Below, piece by piece: positions 34,310 to 44,040 of a stretch of 64,000 nucleotides of DNA. The DNA is from an uncultured Hyphomonadaceae bacterium (GTDB taxonomy: Bacteria; Pseudomonadota; Alphaproteobacteria; Caulobacterales; Hyphomonadaceae), in contig CAJXOF010000005.1 in the NCBI GenBank assembly GCA_913057945.1, positions 62,001 to 126,000 of the forward strand, read 5' to 3'. A program made the position numbers and the translations under genes. The notes beneath the pieces were generated by a model. The model was given only the letters and a program-made list of their open reading frames with translations. It made no database searches and had not been told where the DNA came from. Each line of letters begins with the position of its first letter. The first letter of the stretch is position 1.

Positions 34310-35227
34310 ATGCTCACAGGCAAGAAGATCGTTATTTCCGGCGTGACCGGGAAGGCCGTCGAACCGATCGCGCGCGCATTGGCTAGCGACAATGAGGTGT
34401 ACGGCGTCGCGCGCTTCGCCGACCGCCGCGACCGCGACCGGATCTCGGCGGCCGGCATCACCCCCTGCGCGACCGATTTCGAAACAGGTGACTTTTCAAA
34501 TGTTCCCAAGGATCCCGATTTCATTCTTCACTTCGCCTGGATGCGAGCCGGCCTTGATGAACTCGACAAGGCGATCGCGGTCAATGTCGTCGGGGCGGGC
34601 CTGCTTCTGCAACATTGCGCCAGTGCCAAGGCCGCTCTGGTTGCGTCCTCCATGGGCGTATATTCCGCGCACGATGACCCTCACCACAAGTTCAAGGAAA
34701 GCGATGCAGTGGGCCGGGCCAGTTCAGCCTATGCTGCGACCAGCCCGGTGACCAAGCTTGGCCTGGAAGCCGTCTCCCGGTTTTGCGCGCGCGCCTTCAA
34801 TTTGCCAGTTACAATAGCAAGGCTGAACACCGTTCTGGGGCCGGTTACCGCCTATCACGGTCATTTGTGCCGAAACGTCATGAACGGCGTAGAAACCGTC
34901 TTGCCGGGCAATCCGAACCTTCACTCACCTATCCACACAGACGACATGATCGCGCAAATCGAACCGCTTCTCGAAGCCGCCACCATTCCCGCATTGACCG
35001 TAAACTGGTGCGGAGATGATACCGTTTCATCGCAGGATTCGCTGGATCAGATCGGAGCGGCATATGGTCGACCGGCCCGCTACCGGTCCGAAACCAAAGA
35101 CGGCGTGCCACAGGGCAATGCTGCTGATTCGGCGCTTCGGCGCAGCATAACAGGCCCGTGCAAAACGTCATTCGCTGAAGGATTCACCACTTTGATCGAC
35201 GAGATCGGCATCGGCGAAAGACCATAA
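34310..35227 (+). CDS. NAD-dependent epimerase/dehydratase (extended SDR)
   Basis: A 305-aa protein. The Rossmann loop is degenerate: KIVISGVTGKAVEPIARALA stands in place of TGxxGxxG. Active-site elements look shifted (SSMGVYSAHDD, SSAYAATSPVTKLGLE), with Tyr and Lys at the usual spacing in doubt. Downstream, FNLPVTIARLNTVLGP and HTDDMIAQ are typical extended-SDR strands. Members act on sugar nucleotides or on bulky lipids such as 3-beta-hydroxysteroid or terpenoid alcohols. Here, beside catabolic genes, a hydroxy-lipid substrate is a plausible inference. It heads a rightward series with the aldehyde dehydrogenase and acyl-CoA synthetase. Confidence 0.78.
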   Translation: MLTGKKIVISGVTGKAVEPIARALASDNEVYGVARFADRRDRDRISAAGITPCATDFETGDFSNVPKDPDFILHFAWMRAGLDELDKAIAVNVVGAGLLLQHCASAKAALVASSMGVYSAHDDPHHKFKESDAVGRASSAYAATSPVTKLGLEAVSRFCARAFNLPVTIARLNTVLGPVTAYHGHLCRNVMNGVETVLPGNPNLHSPIHTDDMIAQIEPLLEAATIPALTVNWCGDDTVSSQDSLDQIGAAYGRPARYRSETKDGVPQGNAADSALRRSITGPCKTSFAEGFTTLIDEIGIGERP

Positions 35228-35497
35228 CCAATCCAGATAAAGGCGGCGTCCAGAACCGAAACCAGCGCGGTTCCGAGACCATGCGCTTCACTTCTCAACC
35301 ACAATCAAAATGGCATGAATGCCAGGGTTTCAACGGGCCTGAACTGCGGCCAAGTATACATGGACAATTTTCTTTCCGGTCGCTCCCGGATTGTCGGTCC
35401 GGGCAAGCGCAACGCACACGCCCAGAAGACTGAGCGGCCATCGCCACGAATGCGTCGCACCCGCCGCAGCATCAACACGTAAACCTGTGAGGACACC

Positions 35498-36991
35498 ATG
35501 CAACAGACCTTAAGCCCCTCGCCCATCTCCGAAAAAGCAGTGAGCTTTTTGAAGCGGACACAGCCCTTGCTGATCGATGGGGAATGGACACTCGGCAGCG
35601 GGTCCAAAACCCTGGCCGTCTTCGATCCTGCGTCGGGCAAGCAAATCGCCGAGAGCGCAGACGCCTCAGCCGACGATGTGAACAAAGCCGTGGCCGCCGC
35701 GCGCCGCACATTTGACACCCGCGTCTGGTTGGACATCGACCCGACAGAGCGCGCGAAGATTCTCTGGAAAATTGCCGATATAATCGACAGCCGCGCCGCC
35801 GACATCATCGAAATCGAAGTTCTGAACCAGGGCATGCCGGTCTATGTCGCGCAATGGACGCTTGGCATGTCGGCGAATGTGTTTCGCTATTACGCGGGTT
35901 GGGTCTCCAAGATTCAGGGCATCACCACCAATCTTGATACGCCGGCACGAAATTTCCACGCCTACACCATTCGCGAACCCATGGGCGTCGCCGCCTTGAT
36001 CGTTCCGTGGAATGGACCGTTCTACTTTGCCTGCGCCAAACTTGCCGTGGCCCTCGCCGCGGGCTGTAGCTGCGTGTTGAAGCCCTCAGAAGAAACGCCT
36101 TTGACCGCCGTCATGCTGGGAGAAATCCTGATCGAGGCCGGCGTGCCCGCTGGCGTTGTCAATATCGTACAGGGCTTGGGAGACGTCGCAGGCGAAACGC
36201 TCGTTAACCATCCTGATGTCGACAAGATCGGCTTCACAGGATCGACCGCTGTCGGCAAGAAGATCGTCCGCTCATCGGCCGAGACGCTGAAGCATCTCAC
36301 GCTCGAGCTTGGCGGGAAATCACCGGTCATCATCTTTGATGATGCGAATATGGAAAACGCGCTCGCCGGTGCGGCGCAAGGCGTTTTTCAAGGCTCAGGA
36401 CAGATGTGCGTGGCTGGCTCGCGCGTGTACGCTCACCGCAAGGTCTACGATGAAGTCGTCGAGGGGCTGAGCGAGCATGCCCGGAACCTGAAACTTGGCA
36501 GCGGCTTTGACCCGTCCGTCCATCTCGGCCCTCTGGTGTCGGCCAAGCAGCTGAAACACGTATCCAACCTGATCGAGAGCGCAGAGCCCCAGGGCGCCGA
36601 AATCGTAACCGGTGGCAAGCGATGGGGAGATGAGGGTTTCTTCGTGCAGCCCACCGTGCTCGCCAACGCACCCGCGACGTCGCGGGTCATGCGGGAAGAA
36701 ATTTTCGGACCGGTTGTGGCGGTGACGCCCTTCGATGACATCGACGAAGTAACGGGCTGGGCCAATGACACCCATTATGGCCTGGCCGCAGCGATCTGGA
36801 CGCAGAACGTTACCACTGCGCACACCATGGCACGCCAGATGAGGGCGGGTCAGATCTGGTTGAATTGCCAACTTGCCTCGGACCTTTCCATCCCCTCAGG
36901 CGGTTTCAAGCAATCAGGTCTCGGCAAGGAGCACGGACTTGAAGGTCTCGATGCCTACCTGCAAACGAAATCGGTCTTCCTGAAGCTCTGA
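35498..36991 (+). CDS. NAD-dependent aldehyde dehydrogenase (betaine-aldehyde/phenylacetaldehyde-type)
   Basis: A 497-aa enzyme: VPWNGPFYFACAKLAVALAAGCSCVLKPSEETP, FTGSTAVGKKI, catalytic Glu in LELGGKSPVIIFDDAN, and Cys304 in GSGQMCVAGSR. C-terminal GGFKQSGLGKEHGLEGLDAYLQTKSVFLKL is typical of the group. It probably produces the carboxylic acid activated by the acyl-CoA synthetase 60 bp downstream. The 270-bp gap before it holds no recognisable gene. Confidence 0.92.
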   Translation: MQQTLSPSPISEKAVSFLKRTQPLLIDGEWTLGSGSKTLAVFDPASGKQIAESADASADDVNKAVAAARRTFDTRVWLDIDPTERAKILWKIADIIDSRAADIIEIEVLNQGMPVYVAQWTLGMSANVFRYYAGWVSKIQGITTNLDTPARNFHAYTIREPMGVAALIVPWNGPFYFACAKLAVALAAGCSCVLKPSEETPLTAVMLGEILIEAGVPAGVVNIVQGLGDVAGETLVNHPDVDKIGFTGSTAVGKKIVRSSAETLKHLTLELGGKSPVIIFDDANMENALAGAAQGVFQGSGQMCVAGSRVYAHRKVYDEVVEGLSEHARNLKLGSGFDPSVHLGPLVSAKQLKHVSNLIESAEPQGAEIVTGGKRWGDEGFFVQPTVLANAPATSRVMREEIFGPVVAVTPFDDIDEVTGWANDTHYGLAAAIWTQNVTTAHTMARQMRAGQIWLNCQLASDLSIPSGGFKQSGLGKEHGLEGLDAYLQTKSVFLKL

Positions 36992-37051
36992 TCTTCTAGT
37001 CCATCGGAAGGCACCTCCACCTCGTCCGACACATCGTCAGGGTATTTGCCA

Positions 37052-38584
37052 ATGACCGCCACAACACAATCAAGAGAAGCTACCTCAGTCCCGCGTGGGC
37101 TGGGGTGGATACTGAGCTATCGTGCCGATCTCGATCCTGATCGGCCTTGCTACACGATTGGCGACACGACGCTTACGCGGCGCGCGCTTGAATCGCAGGC
37201 CAACCGCATGGCCAGGGCGCTGATGGTCCGAGGTGTGAAGAAGGATGACCTCGTTGCGATCTGTTTACCCAACAGCGCGGCACATCACATCTTCGCCTTT
37301 GCCATCTGGAAAATCGGCGCCACGCCAATGCCGCTCTCTCCAAGACTACCCGACAATGAATTGCGGGAAATCCTCAAGCTTGCCGCTCCCGTTCTCCTGA
37401 TTGGCGGGGATCGCGATGTCCTAGCCGGACTGGCCGTGCTGCCGGGAGACTTCATTCCCGACCCGGCCCTGTCAGACGCCTCCCTGCCCGAAGCGATCGC
37501 CGCTAGCGTCAAGGCGATCACGAGCGGCGGCAGCACCGGACGCCCCAAGATCATCGTTGATGGCAGACAGTCCACACAGCTGCCCGACGACCCCAGCCCG
37601 TTCCTCCAGATCAGGCTCAATGACGTCATGCTGCATCCGGCGCCGCCCTATCACAGCGCCGGATTCATGCAGATGAACTGGGGAATTTGCTGGGGCGCAC
37701 ACGTCATCTGTATGGAGAAATTCGACGCCGAAGACTGGTTGCGGCTGGTCGAAAAACACAAGGTTCGCTGGGCATATTTGGTGCCCACCATGATGAGCCG
37801 GATCTGGAACCTGCCCGACAGTATTCGAAGCCGGTACGATATCTCGTCACTTGAAGTCGTGATCCATATGGCATCGCCATGCCCGGACTGGCTGAAGGCG
37901 GCGTGGATCAACTGGCTCGGGCCAGAGAAGATATTCGAGGTTTACTCCGGATCCGAAGGCATCGTCGCAACGCTGATTACCGGCACGGAGTGGCTCGACC
38001 ATCGCGGCTCGGTCGGAAAGCCCGCGCAGGACGTACGCATCGTCAATGAAGATCAGGCACCCCTACCTCAAGGCGAAATCGGCGAAGTTTATTTCCGGAT
38101 GCCCGCAGGCAGAGCCGCATCCTATCGCTATATCGGCGCTAAGGGGCGAAAGATCGATGATTGGGAAACCCTCGGCGACATGGGATATCTCGACCATGAT
38201 GGATATCTCTACATAGCTGACCGTCGCACGGACATGATTGTCAGTGGAGGCGCCAATATCTATCCGGCTGAGATCGAAGCTGCGCTGGAATCCCATCCAG
38301 CGATTCTGTCTAGCGCGGTTGTTGGCCTTCCGCATGCCGATTTTGGCCGCGTACCGCACGCCATCATCGAGTTAATGCCGCGCGCAGAAAAACCGTCGTC
38401 GCACGAAATTGAAGCCCATCTGACAACGCGCCTGGTGCGATACAAACTGCCGTATACGTTTGAATTCAGCGTCGCTCCGCTGAAGGATCCTTCGGGCAAG
38501 ATGAGGCGGAGCGCCCTACGCGAAGACTGCGAGACACGCCTGATTCAGGGCCAACAGTTTCAGACCTGCCGAACACCTCGATAA
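37052..38584 (+). CDS. Acyl-CoA synthetase (AMP-forming)
   Basis: A 510-aa ANL-superfamily ligase from ATG 37052, with CAGGG upstream; a TTG two codons earlier is also open. The phosphate loop is ITSGGSTGRPKIIV, the adenine region is EVYSGSEGI, the hinge is DMGYLDHDGYLYIADRRTDMIVSGGANIYPAEIE, and the C-terminal catalytic lysine is in KDPSGKMRRS. It activates a carboxylic acid to its CoA thioester in the cytosol. After the aldehyde dehydrogenase and before a TonB receptor and acyl-CoA dehydrogenase, it would feed the beta-oxidation enzymes of region 4. Confidence 0.92.
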   Translation: MTATTQSREATSVPRGLGWILSYRADLDPDRPCYTIGDTTLTRRALESQANRMARALMVRGVKKDDLVAICLPNSAAHHIFAFAIWKIGATPMPLSPRLPDNELREILKLAAPVLLIGGDRDVLAGLAVLPGDFIPDPALSDASLPEAIAASVKAITSGGSTGRPKIIVDGRQSTQLPDDPSPFLQIRLNDVMLHPAPPYHSAGFMQMNWGICWGAHVICMEKFDAEDWLRLVEKHKVRWAYLVPTMMSRIWNLPDSIRSRYDISSLEVVIHMASPCPDWLKAAWINWLGPEKIFEVYSGSEGIVATLITGTEWLDHRGSVGKPAQDVRIVNEDQAPLPQGEIGEVYFRMPAGRAASYRYIGAKGRKIDDWETLGDMGYLDHDGYLYIADRRTDMIVSGGANIYPAEIEAALESHPAILSSAVVGLPHADFGRVPHAIIELMPRAEKPSSHEIEAHLTTRLVRYKLPYTFEFSVAPLKDPSGKMRRSALREDCETRLIQGQQFQTCRTPR

Positions 38585-38917
38585 CCCACCTTCGTCCAGG
38601 GTTTTCAAACTGCAAGAGACGCAGAATGCTCGCGCGAGCATGCTCACCAGTTAAGCCGTCCCTGCACCAATCCTTCAGTGTTGACCGGCCCATTTTGCTT
38701 CGAACCCAAGCACATCTGAGCCGCCATCCTGCAGACTGAGCGCCGGACATCGCTTTCCTGCCAAAATGCCGTTTCGAACAAGATAAACCGCATAAATCCC
38801 GAAGCCTTTGTGCCTTCCTAAGCAACAGCATTCCGTCCAAGTTAATGGTGCGGTGACCTCAAGCCAATGACTGGAAAACAGCTCAGGGAGAGCGCCCAAA
38901 TGGGAGGAATGGATCAA
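38585..38917. other. Non-coding gap before the TonB receptor
   Basis: No gene, tRNA or clear repeat was found in these 333 bases. The ribosome site GGGAGG (38902-38907) for the receptor lies at the right end; the rest presumably holds the receptor promoter. Confidence 0.6.
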
Positions 38918-41305
38918 ATGAGAACTATTTTATTCGGGTGCGTATCGGTCAGTGCGCTTGCTTTCTCAAGCTTGAGCGCACCCGCTTTTGCTCAGGGCTC
39001 TGATGTCGACACGGTCGCGCCACAACAAACCGAAGATGGGACGCGATCCCTGAACACTGTCTTTGTGACGGCCCGGCGTCGTGAAGAGTCAGCGCAGGAT
39101 GTGCCGATCTCAATAACGGTCTTGTCGGAAGACGATCTTCTCGAACAATCCGTCTTCAACGTTAAGGACCTGCAGAGCACCGCGCCCAATGTGTACATCG
39201 GGCAAGGCGGGGCTTCGCCAGGCGCCCTTGCTTTCGGTATTCGTGGACAGTTCCAGAACGACGTTCTGACGACGCTCGACCCTTCGGTCGGTGTGTACGT
39301 TGACGGAGTTTACTGGGCTCGCTCGCATGGCCTGAACGCCAACCTGCTCGATATTTCGCGTATTGAAGTCCTAAAGGGACCGCAGGGCACCCTGTTCGGA
39401 CGCAATACGACCGGCGGCGCCATCAGCATCACGACGGGCGATCCGAGCTATGATGGGATCAGCGGTCACGCTCAGGCCCGGCTCGGCAACTACAATGAGC
39501 GCGATGTAGAGTTCGTCGGCAATTTCCCGCTCGTCAACGAGACCGTCGCGCTCAGACTGGCCGGGGCCTTCTCCAAGCATGACGGCTATTACGACAACAC
39601 CAATTTCAATACCGAACTCGGCGAAGAGAACACGTCCAGCTTCCGAGCGAAACTGCGCGTGGATCCCACGGACAAGCTGTCAGTCCTCCTGTCGTACGAG
39701 TACTTCGATCTGGATCAGGCGGGCGCGCTGTCCAATCTCGAATTCGCGCTGCCGTTTCCCGCTGCCCCGGAAATCATCGCGGCGCTGTCGACGGGCGGTT
39801 GCCTGCAAGGCTTCGATCCGACATGTCCCGCGCCCTTCGTTCCGGGCTCTCAGACATTCGGTCAGTATACCAATGATGGCCTGTATAACTCAGCGCTTAA
39901 TGCCGATGACAACCAGACCGTCAATACAGAGACAATTTCTGCGACAATGACCTATGATCTCGGTTTCGCGGACCTGAAATATATCGGCGCTTACCGCTCG
40001 ATGGAGTCCGACACCGGTCGCTTTGACTATGACGGCACACCGTTCACCATTCTGCACCCGCAACAATTTGCGGCTACAGATCAGAGAACGCACGAGCTTC
40101 AGTTGAATGGTCAGTTGTCCGATGGACGGGTCGACTACACGCTCGGGGCCTTCTACTTCGAAGAGGAAGGTGTGGATGGCAACGACACGACCGCGCTTCC
40201 ACTGCTCAATCCCAGCAACCCAACGCAAACGCTCGGCGAACTTGAAGGCGAGAGCTGGGCGGTATTTGCTCAAAGCTCGGTGAAACTCACCGATGCCCTA
40301 TCAGCAACGGTCGGCATCCGGTATTCTGAAGACACGAAATCACTCGACCTCAAGAGCCGGTCGGCAGGCGTTTGCTCATTAAGTGTAGGCGAACCTCCTG
40401 TTCGGTTGTCTCCGACAGATGATTGCATTGTCTCCCAGTCGAGAACCGACGATGCAGTCAATTATCTCCTCAGCCTGGAATATGACTGGACCTCCGACTT
40501 CATGACCTACGTCAAGACGTCAAAAGGTTATCGGGCTGGCGGGTTCAACCTTCGTGGCACGACCCCCTTCACCTATGGCGGTTTCGCGCCGGAGGAGGTT
40601 ATCGACTACGAATTGGGTCTGAAGTCGCAGATGTTCAACAACCGGTTCCGGCTCAACGCCGCGGCCTTCTATTCAGACTACACCGATATCCAGCGCAGCG
40701 TCCTCGTTCCGAATGGCGTCGGGGGTGTGGCCACAACCACGATCAATGCAGCCGCCGCCGAAATTTATGGCATGGAAATCGAGGCCACGGCCCTTCTCAC
40801 GGACGAGCTTGAAATCAATGCATCGGTCGGTATCACCGAGGCGGAATACACCGAGTTCACGTCGCAATGTCCAACGCCTTATCCGACCACAGCGGTCGCT
40901 CCCTGCGTCAACGGGACCTTCGACCGTTCAGCCGAGAAGTTCGAGAGAACGCCGCCCTTCACTGCCGGCGTCGGCATCACGTACGCGAAACAGTTCTCGA
41001 GCGGACTCCTGACGCTCCATAGCGACTACTACTACCAGGATGACATCTACGACGTCGGTGTCACGCAGACCCTCACGCCGGACTATGTCCAGTACATTCG
41101 CCAGGAAGGGTATGGCCTTCTGAACGCGCGGGTTCAGTACAAGTTTGGCGACAGCGGCTTTTCGATTGCCGCATACGGCAAGAATCTCACCGACGAGGAA
41201 TACACAGTATTCCAGCTTGATCTCGCAAGCGCAGGGCTCGGCTATTTCATGAACAATCCAGGCGCTCCAAAGACCTATGGCGTCGAAGGCCGCTGGGAAT
41301 TCTGA
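38918..41305 (+). CDS. TonB-dependent outer-membrane receptor
   Basis: A 795-aa receptor starting at ATG 38918 (GGGAGG ten bases upstream; ATGs at 38900 and 38909 are less well placed). The signal peptide ends at SAPAFA (about residue 25). A TonB-box-like segment LNTVFVTARRREESAQDVPISI opens the plug, which contains ILDISRIEVLKGPQGTLFGRNTTGGAI. The long beta-barrel ends in KTYGVEGRWEF with terminal Phe. This subclass, common in sphingomonads and Hyphomonadaceae, imports diverse lipophilic or glycosidic compounds as well as siderophores. Its position between acyl-CoA synthetase and acyl-CoA dehydrogenase genes suggests uptake of the catabolic substrate. Confidence 0.96.
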   Translation: MRTILFGCVSVSALAFSSLSAPAFAQGSDVDTVAPQQTEDGTRSLNTVFVTARRREESAQDVPISITVLSEDDLLEQSVFNVKDLQSTAPNVYIGQGGASPGALAFGIRGQFQNDVLTTLDPSVGVYVDGVYWARSHGLNANLLDISRIEVLKGPQGTLFGRNTTGGAISITTGDPSYDGISGHAQARLGNYNERDVEFVGNFPLVNETVALRLAGAFSKHDGYYDNTNFNTELGEENTSSFRAKLRVDPTDKLSVLLSYEYFDLDQAGALSNLEFALPFPAAPEIIAALSTGGCLQGFDPTCPAPFVPGSQTFGQYTNDGLYNSALNADDNQTVNTETISATMTYDLGFADLKYIGAYRSMESDTGRFDYDGTPFTILHPQQFAATDQRTHELQLNGQLSDGRVDYTLGAFYFEEEGVDGNDTTALPLLNPSNPTQTLGELEGESWAVFAQSSVKLTDALSATVGIRYSEDTKSLDLKSRSAGVCSLSVGEPPVRLSPTDDCIVSQSRTDDAVNYLLSLEYDWTSDFMTYVKTSKGYRAGGFNLRGTTPFTYGGFAPEEVIDYELGLKSQMFNNRFRLNAAAFYSDYTDIQRSVLVPNGVGGVATTTINAAAAEIYGMEIEATALLTDELEINASVGITEAEYTEFTSQCPTPYPTTAVAPCVNGTFDRSAEKFERTPPFTAGVGITYAKQFSSGLLTLHSDYYYQDDIYDVGVTQTLTPDYVQYIRQEGYGLLNARVQYKFGDSGFSIAAYGKNLTDEEYTVFQLDLASAGLGYFMNNPGAPKTYGVEGRWEF

Positions 41306-41317
41306 AGTCCCGCGACC

Positions 41318-41343
41318 GCAGCCGGTTGAGCGTAACCGGCTGC
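41318..41343. repeat. 10-bp hairpin after the TonB receptor
   Basis: GCAGCCGGTT (41318-41327) and AACCGGCTGC (41334-41343) pair perfectly over a 6-nt loop, 12 bases after the receptor stop. No T-run follows. It is the first of three consecutive hairpins. Confidence 0.6.
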
Positions 41344-41357
41344 ATCCTCCTCCGGCA

Positions 41358-41375
41358 GTGGTCTGGCAAGACCAC
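41358..41375. repeat. 6-bp hairpin, second of three
   Basis: GTGGTC (41358-41363) pairs with GACCAC (41370-41375) over a 6-nt loop, between the first hairpin and the terminator. Confidence 0.5.
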
Positions 41376-41384
41376 GCTTACCTT

Positions 41385-41411
41385 CGGCGGCCTTGTGCCG
41401 CCGACTTTTTT
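41385..41411 (+). terminator. Rho-independent terminator after the TonB receptor
   Basis: CGGCGGC (41385-41391) and GCCGCCG (41397-41403) make a perfect GC stem with a 5-nt loop, followed by AC and six T residues (41406-41411). This is a strong intrinsic terminator ending the receptor transcript before the acyl-CoA dehydrogenase gene, which therefore may need its own promoter or readthrough. Confidence 0.9.
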
Positions 41412-41478
41412 AGGCGGTTGAAATACTCTGATCGCGCAGCTGCGTTCGCAGGCCTGACCGGCAAAGGGAACTTGAATC

Positions 41479-42795
41479 TTGAACATCGACAACGGCACCA
41501 GAGACACCGCGCAACTTTCAGAGCGGATTTCTGCATTCATGGCGCAGCATATCTACCCCAATGAGCGTCGGTACTATCTGGAGGCTGAGCGCCTTGGCCC
41601 CTGGAAAGAGTATCCGGTCGTCGAAGAGCTGAAGGCGGTGGCCCGTGCAGAAGGATTGTGGAATCTTTTTCTACCCGCATCTGAATCAGAAAGTGGCCTC
41701 ACCAATGCACAGTACGCCCCTCTCTGTGAAATCATGGGAAGAAGCCTGTTTGCGCCTGAAGTCTTCAACTGTTCGGCGCCCGATACCGGCAATATGGAGA
41801 CAATCCTGCGGTATGGAACTGACGCGCAAAAGCAGGCCTGGCTAGAGCCTCTGCTCGCAGGCGAAATCCGCTCGTCCTTCGCAATGACCGAGCCCGAAGT
41901 GGCCTCTTCAGATGCGACCAACATCGCCAGCTCGATCGTTCGCGACGGCGACAGCTATGTTATCAATGGCCGGAAGTGGTATACGACCGGCGCCACCGAT
42001 CCGCGCTGCAAGATCATCATTTTCATGGGCAAGAGTGCGCCCGAGGATGAAAATCCCTATACGCGGCAGTCGATGATTCTCGTTCCGCGTGATCACCCGG
42101 GCGTTCGGGTCGTTCGTGCCATTCCGGTGTTGGGGTTTTATGGCGTTCCTGACCGCGCCGCCGAAGTCGTATTCGAGAATGTCCGCGTGCCTGTAGAGAA
42201 CATGTTACTGGGGGAAGGCCGCGGCTTTGAAATTGCCCAGGGGCGTTTGGGCCCAGGGCGAATCCACCACTGCATGCGGCTTATCGGTCTGTCAGAACGC
42301 GTGCTGGAGCGTATGTGCAGGCGCGCCGCCGAACGCCATCCATTTGGCCGAACACTGGCAGAGCAGACCGTCACGCTCGAACGTATTGCTGAATCGCGCA
42401 TTCTGATTGATCAGGCCCGCTTGCTGACCCTCAATGCGGCTCAGAAGATGGACAGCGTCGGCAACAAGGCCGCCAGACAGGAGATCGCGATGATCAAGGT
42501 CGCGGCCCCCAACATGGCGCAGCAAGTCGTCGACTGGGCCATTCAGCTCTTCGGCGGCGGTGGCACGAATAACGATCACCTTCTCTCTGCAGCCCTTGCA
42601 ACGGCCCGGCTGCTCCGGCTGGCTGATGGGCCTGACGAGGTCCACAGAAACCAGATTGCGAAACTTGAAATGCGCCGCCACGAAAAGACTGACCCCGCCT
42701 TCACAGGGGGAGACGCGAGCGTACTGTCGCTAGAAGAGGTGATACACAATGACCGCGAAGGCTTGTGGCCAAGTCCCTATGGACGGGTCGATTGA
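41479..42795 (+). CDS. Acyl-CoA dehydrogenase (ACAD10/11-like)
   Basis: A 438-aa flavoenzyme starting at TTG 41479, with AAGGGA 9 nt upstream. [16 protein letters not shown] and [17 protein letters not shown] are the flavin/substrate strands; [19 protein letters not shown] helices ([11 protein letters not shown]), [11 protein letters not shown] and [40 protein letters not shown] complete the domain. The PEVASSD and GPDEVHR phrasing is closest to ACAD10/11-type dehydrogenases, which accept long or branched chains, rather than short-chain enzymes. It stands alone behind a terminator and is convergent with the MFS gene. Confidence 0.88.
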   Translation: MNIDNGTRDTAQLSERISAFMAQHIYPNERRYYLEAERLGPWKEYPVVEELKAVARAEGLWNLFLPASESESGLTNAQYAPLCEIMGRSLFAPEVFNCSAPDTGNMETILRYGTDAQKQAWLEPLLAGEIRSSFAMTEPEVASSDATNIASSIVRDGDSYVINGRKWYTTGATDPRCKIIIFMGKSAPEDENPYTRQSMILVPRDHPGVRVVRAIPVLGFYGVPDRAAEVVFENVRVPVENMLLGEGRGFEIAQGRLGPGRIHHCMRLIGLSERVLERMCRRAAERHPFGRTLAEQTVTLERIAESRILIDQARLLTLNAAQKMDSVGNKAARQEIAMIKVAAPNMAQQVVDWAIQLFGGGGTNNDHLLSAALATARLLRLADGPDEVHRNQIAKLEMRRHEKTDPAFTGGDASVLSLEEVIHNDREGLWPSPYGRVD

Positions 42796-42819
42796 AGCAC
42801 CGCCCCCCGCTGTCTCGCG

Positions 42820-44040
42820 TCAGTCGCTGACAGCAAGATCCTCTGATGGATTCGGGACCGGGAATTTCAGTCCCAGCACAGTCACCACGACCAGCATCAT
42901 CGCCGAGATATATACGCTTGTCGTCAGCCCCGACATGTCTGCGACAAGACCCCAGATATAGCTGCCGAGCGACACCCCGCCGAATGCGAACATGTAGTAG
43001 GTCGCAATGCACCGTCCCACGAGCCGCTGAGGCACATAACTCTGGATCGCGATGTTGATCGTCGACAATGAGCCAACCCAGCACGCGCCGGCTAGCAGGG
43101 CGAAGGGCAAGGCCAGCCACAAGACGCTGGACGACATGATCCCGGCCATTCCGATGGCGAAACCGAAACTGCCGATCGTAAAGACCTTCTGCATACTCAT
43201 TCGCCTGCGTCCCTGGTCCGCGATGATCGCGCCGGCAATCGACCCGACACCGAGGGCCCCAAGCAACAAGCCGAAAGTAAGCTGTCCGCCATGCAGGACG
43301 TCTTTCGCCACCAGTGGCGCCAGCGCCCAGATCGATGACGACATCAGGCCAAACAGACTTGAACGGACCAATGTCCGGCGGATCGCCGGCTCGCGCCACG
43401 CATAGTCAACGCCGAGTGCGATCGAATGTCGGATGCCCCGCACTGTTTCGTCGCGTTTGAAAACGGGCCGCCAGTTGAGCAACACGAAGATGAGCGCGGT
43501 GTAGGACACGGTATTCAGGAAGAAATTTCCGGTCGGCCCAATGGCTGCCATGACCAATCCGCCTATGGCGGGCCCGAGGCTGCGCGCGAGGTTGAAGCCG
43601 ATCGAATTCAGCGCGATCGCCGAGGACAACAGGGCGACCGGAACCTGGTCCCGCAGAGAGGCCTGCCAGGTCGGCGAATTGACGGCCGTGCCTGCCCCGA
43701 TCAGGAAGGTAAGGCCCAACAGGGAAAATGGCGTGATGTGCCCAAACGCCGAGAGCAGCGTCAGGATCGCGCTGACCACAAGCATCAGGCACTGGGCCGA
43801 CAGCATCACCAGACGCCTGTCAAATGTGTCAGCCGCCGCGCCCGCAAATAAGGCCAGCAGCATGATCGGAATGGTCGTCGACGATTGCACGAGCGCGACC
43901 ATCTGCGCCGAATCCGTGAGCAGTGTCATCAGCCAGGCCGCCCCGACAGCCTGGATCATGGTGCCAAAGTGCGCGGCAAGATTGGCAAACCACATATTGC
44001 GGAAGACCGGATATTGTAGCGGCTTCAGGGTCGAGATCAT
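42820..44040 (-). CDS. MFS exporter (MFS_3/EntS-like)
   Basis: A 406-aa, 12-helix protein beginning MISTLKPLQYPVFRNMWFANLAAHFGTMIQAVGAAWLM, the diagnostic opening of the MFS_3 (EntS-like) branch, with the loop DTFDRRLVML. Family members usually export siderophores, drugs or toxic intermediates. It is the last gene of the long leftward operon and overlaps the preceding ligase by four bases (ATGA), so it is co-translated with it. Export of an acid overflow product is possible; direction is inferred only from the family. Confidence 0.88.
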   Translation of the reverse strand: MISTLKPLQYPVFRNMWFANLAAHFGTMIQAVGAAWLMTLLTDSAQMVALVQSSTTIPIMLLALFAGAAADTFDRRLVMLSAQCLMLVVSAILTLLSAFGHITPFSLLGLTFLIGAGTAVNSPTWQASLRDQVPVALLSSAIALNSIGFNLARSLGPAIGGLVMAAIGPTGNFFLNTVSYTALIFVLLNWRPVFKRDETVRGIRHSIALGVDYAWREPAIRRTLVRSSLFGLMSSSIWALAPLVAKDVLHGGQLTFGLLLGALGVGSIAGAIIADQGRRRMSMQKVFTIGSFGFAIGMAGIMSSSVLWLALPFALLAGACWVGSLSTINIAIQSYVPQRLVGRCIATYYMFAFGGVSLGSYIWGLVADMSGLTTSVYISAMMLVVVTVLGLKFPVPNPSEDLAVSD

